Positions 21,504-23,773 of a DNA stretch of 23,773 nt are shown one piece after another. The stretch comes from Serpentinimonas sp. GTDB lineage: Bacteria; Pseudomonadota; Gammaproteobacteria; Burkholderiales; Burkholderiaceae_C. Position 1 is the stretch's first letter; the number at the start of each line of letters is the position of its first letter. Where the stretch lies: positions 1-23,773 of the forward strand of contig JALOSG010000011.1 of the NCBI GenBank assembly GCA_025458665.1, given 5' to 3'. The position numbers and the translations under genes were made by a program. The notes under the pieces are model-generated. The model did no database searches. It saw nothing but the letters and a program-made list of their open reading frames with translations, and was not told where the DNA came from.

Positions 21504-23773
21504 TCAGGTGCTGGTGCGCAGCAACAACGCCGGGCTCAGGCGCATGTGCGCCAGCAGGTAGCGTGCACCCATCCCCAGGCTTACGCCGCTCACGCCCAGG
21601 GCGGTGAGCCACGCCCAACCCAGCAAGCCGCTGGCCGACAGGCCCAGACGCCACTGCAACAAGCCGCTGGCCAGCAGCGTGCCTGCCAGCATGGCGAAGC
21701 CCGCCGTCACCACCGCCAGCAAGGCGTACTCGGCATACAGCACACGACGCAGCACCGAATGCCGCGCGCCCAGCGCATGCATGATGGTGGCGTCGTAAAT
21801 CTGCCGGGTGCGGCTGGCCGCCACCACGCTGGCCAGCACCAGCAGACTGGCCGCCAGGCACACGCCCGCCACCACCGCCAAGCCGGCCGTGGCGCGGCCC
21901 AGCAGCACGCGGGTTTCGGTCAGCAGTGCTTCGGTGCGCACCGTGGCAATGTTCGGTGCCGCGCTGGCCAGGCGGTCCTGGGCCTGCAAAGCCTCCTGCG
22001 GGTTCAGGTAGGCAGCGCCCACGTAGCGGGTGATGAAAGGGTCCAGCGTGCCGTCGGTGAATATGCCTTCCAGCCACAGGCGCGCCTGGGTGCGGCGCTG
22101 GCTGTAAATGGCCGCTACCTGCGCTTCCACGGGGGCACCCAAAATATCGAACACCAGCCGGTCACCTACCTGGATGCCCAGTTCGTCGGCCTCGCGGTCC
22201 TCAAAGGCCACCAGCGGGGGCCCTGCATAGTCCTCGGGCCACCAGGCGCCGCGCGTCACCACCACATCGTCGATGTTGCCGGCGCGGTTGCTCAACTTGT
22301 GCTCGTCGCGCGACTCCAGCGCACGCTCGTCGTCGGCGCTTTCGCGCAGCGCCTCGCCATTCACACTCGCCAGCCGGCCCAGCACCAGCGGCGCGAGTTG
22401 CAGGCGCTCCAGGCTGGGCGAGGCGGCCAATGTCTCGCGCAGCAGTTCCTGCTGGTCCTGCTGCACGTCGTAGAACACCAGCGCGGGAGCGTTGGCGGGC
22501 ACGGTCTCGTTCACGGTGCGCAGCAAGGCCGCCACCACCAGCGTGCAGGCCACCAGCAAGGTGAGCGCGGAGCCCAGCGACAGCAGCGCCACGCGCAGTG
22601 GCGAGGCCGGCTGCTGCAGGCCGGCCAGGGCCAGTTGCAGTTCCACCGGCCAGCCACCGGCAGCGCGGCTCTGCAGTGCCCCGGCAGCGCGGCGAAGCAG
22701 GCGCGTCATGCCCTCCAGCAGCACCAGCAACACTGCCACCGCCACCACAAAGGCCAGGCCAAAGCGGCTGTCGGGCAGCACCGCCAGCAACAGGCCCACC
22801 ACCATCAGCACCAGCGCTGCAGTGCCCCACCAGATGCGCTGCGGTGTGCGCAGGCCCCCCGCGCCGTTGCCCCGGAACAGCACCGCAGGGCTGACGGAGA
22901 GCGCCCGCCCCAGCGGCGGCAGCGCGAACATGAGTGCGGTCAGCACGCCAAACAGCACAGCCACCGCCGTGGGCGCGGCCAGCGTATGCAGGGCGGGCCT
23001 CAGCGGCAGCGTGGCGGCCGTGGCCCAGGTGGCCATCCAGGCCAGCAGGTTGCCCACCACCGCACCGGCCAGGCTGGCCAGCAGCGCCAGCATGAGGATC
23101 TGCACCAGCACCATGAAGGCCAGCCGCCCGTCGCGCAGGCCCAGCGCACGCAGCGTGGCCAATGAAGCCAGCTTGCCCTGCAGGTAAGCCTGCACGCTGT
23201 TGAACACGCCCAGCCCGCCTATGAACAGCGAGGCAAACCCGATGAGCAGCAGCCCGGAGCCTATTTGCCCCAGCACCTCCGCCATGCGTTCGTTGCGCTC
23301 GTCGAAAGTACGAATTTCGGCCTCCACCTGCGGGAAGGTGCTGGCAAAAGCCATGCGCCATTCGGCCGATGGTGTGTCGGTGCGCACGCGGTAGCGGTAC
23401 ACCACGCGGCTGAGCGGCTGCACCAGGCCAGTGGCCGCCAGCGCGGCGTCGCTCACCAGCACCGGAGCGCCGCTCCAGTCGGCGCGCAGGCTGCGGTCGG
23501 GCTGGCGGGTGATGAAGGCGCTCACCCGCAAGGTGGCGTCGCCCACCTCCACCACATCGCCCACCGCCAGGCCCAGCCGGGCCGCCAGCGTGGCATCGAG
23601 CGCAGCACCATCCTGCAGGGCCTCCTGCAGGCTCTGGCCCGTGGACAGAGTCACCTCGCCGTAGAGCGGGTAGCGCGCATCGGCGCTTTGCAATTCGATG
23701 AGCTGGGCGCGGCCGTCGGGGGCGCGCAACATGGTGCGCAGTTCCACCAGCCGGGACACGCGGGCGCCCTCTT
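21504..23773 (-). CDS. ABC transporter permease, FtsX/YbbP family (5' end cut by window edge)
   Basis: At least 756 codons are visible and the frame stays open to the right edge, so the N-terminus is missing. The first visible residues, EGARVSRLVELRTML, fit the soluble MacB-type domain that follows the first membrane span in YbbP-like permeases. Two FtsX modules follow. The first has GLLLIGFASLFIGGLGVFN and LASLATLRALGLRDGRLAFM; the second has VCLAASLLVLASVVAASRTR and the paired DATIMHALGARHSVLRRV. About ten membrane segments are visible with a large periplasmic insert between modules. The family is usually paired with an ATPase (YbbA-like), which would lie beyond the window, upstream. Related systems export lipids or lipoproteins or act in envelope stress; the substrate is not known here. 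A GTG at 23759 is internal, not a start. Confidence 0.9.
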   Translation of the reverse strand, partial: EGARVSRLVELRTMLRAPDGRAQLIELQSADARYPLYGEVTLSTGQSLQEALQDGAALDATLAARLGLAVGDVVEVGDATLRVSAFITRQPDRSLRADWSGAPVLVSDAALAATGLVQPLSRVVYRYRVRTDTPSAEWRMAFASTFPQVEAEIRTFDERNERMAEVLGQIGSGLLLIGFASLFIGGLGVFNSVQAYLQGKLASLATLRALGLRDGRLAFMVLVQILMLALLASLAGAVVGNLLAWMATWATAATLPLRPALHTLAAPTAVAVLFGVLTALMFALPPLGRALSVSPAVLFRGNGAGGLRTPQRIWWGTAALVLMVVGLLLAVLPDSRFGLAFVVAVAVLLVLLEGMTRLLRRAAGALQSRAAGGWPVELQLALAGLQQPASPLRVALLSLGSALTLLVACTLVVAALLRTVNETVPANAPALVFYDVQQDQQELLRETLAASPSLERLQLAPLVLGRLASVNGEALRESADDERALESRDEHKLSNRAGNIDDVVVTRGAWWPEDYAGPPLVAFEDREADELGIQVGDRLVFDILGAPVEAQVAAIYSQRRTQARLWLEGIFTDGTLDPFITRYVGAAYLNPQEALQAQDRLASAAPNIATVRTEALLTETRVLLGRATAGLAVVAGVCLAASLLVLASVVAASRTRQIYDATIMHALGARHSVLRRVLYAEYALLAVVTAGFAMLAGTLLASGLLQWRLGLSASGLLGWAWLTALGVSGVSLGMGARYLLAHMRLSPALLLRTST

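Noticed and set aside
21546..23165. A 539-codon plus-strand ORF opposite the FtsX/YbbP permease.
   Set aside because: The translation is dominated by His, Gln, Arg and Gly with no domain, while the minus strand encodes a coherent membrane protein.
1..23773. Search for tRNA or rRNA genes, CRISPR arrays, insertion sequences, attachment sites and phage genes.
   Set aside because: Reading both strands showed no regularly spaced repeats, transposase or integrase motifs, or rRNA-like blocks. A short tRNA could be missed by eye, but the gaps are too short or lack the conserved arms.

Overview
The window is GC-rich chromosomal DNA from a beta-proteobacterium, most likely of the order Burkholderiales and probably near the family Comamonadaceae. 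I infer this from the gene order mltG-tmk-holB-pilZ-tatD, the tripartite tricarboxylate transporter genes, the His/Arg-type ABC cassette, very strong G/C bias at third codon positions, and protein style. No taxonomic search was run. No rRNA, tRNA, CRISPR array, insertion sequence or phage gene was seen. Coding density is high and strong coding bias on one strand produces many long spurious ORFs on the other.

Layout. (1) 10-1023, minus: ygfZ, a folate-binding Fe-S repair protein, divergent from (2) a plus-strand housekeeping run at 1108-5896: mltG (septal peptidoglycan transglycosylase), tmk (dTMP kinase), holB (DNA polymerase III delta prime), pilZ (type IV pilus factor), tatD (metal-dependent DNase) and an exported ankyrin-repeat protein. 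Spacing is tight or overlapping, except for a 115-base gap before tatD. (3) 6073-8117, plus: tctB and tctA, the membrane subunits of a tripartite tricarboxylate transporter, with no binding protein in the window, closed by a clear intrinsic terminator at 8135-8164. (4) 8303-9301, minus: a soluble GAF-GGDEF diguanylate cyclase, divergent from a small unrecognised single-span membrane protein at 9430-9717. (5) 9937-13052, plus: a complete basic amino acid ABC importer of the HisJ-HisQ-HisM-HisP type with a lipoprotein binding subunit. (6) 13090-15306, minus: tadA, whose product carries a long C-terminal extension resembling part of an alpha/beta-hydrolase, followed by an LD-carboxypeptidase (ldcA-like). 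(7) 15377-21456, plus: a 1643-residue CHASE/PAS hybrid histidine kinase with receiver and HPt domains, followed by a receiver-GGDEF response regulator. (8) 21504 to the right edge, minus: an FtsX/YbbP-type ABC permease cut by the window.

How the parts relate. The first operon joins cell-wall, nucleotide and replication functions with a pilus factor, an arrangement also known in Pseudomonas. Two diguanylate cyclases, both with intact A-sites and I-sites, give the window a c-di-GMP theme. The second is probably the output of the adjacent phosphorelay kinase. The one PilZ-domain protein lacks visible c-di-GMP binding motifs and is unlikely to be their receptor.

The most unusual items are the TadA C-terminal extension, the degenerate first receiver in the kinase, and several dyad-symmetric elements placed at gene starts. 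I found no evidence of a wholly new defence or mobile system.
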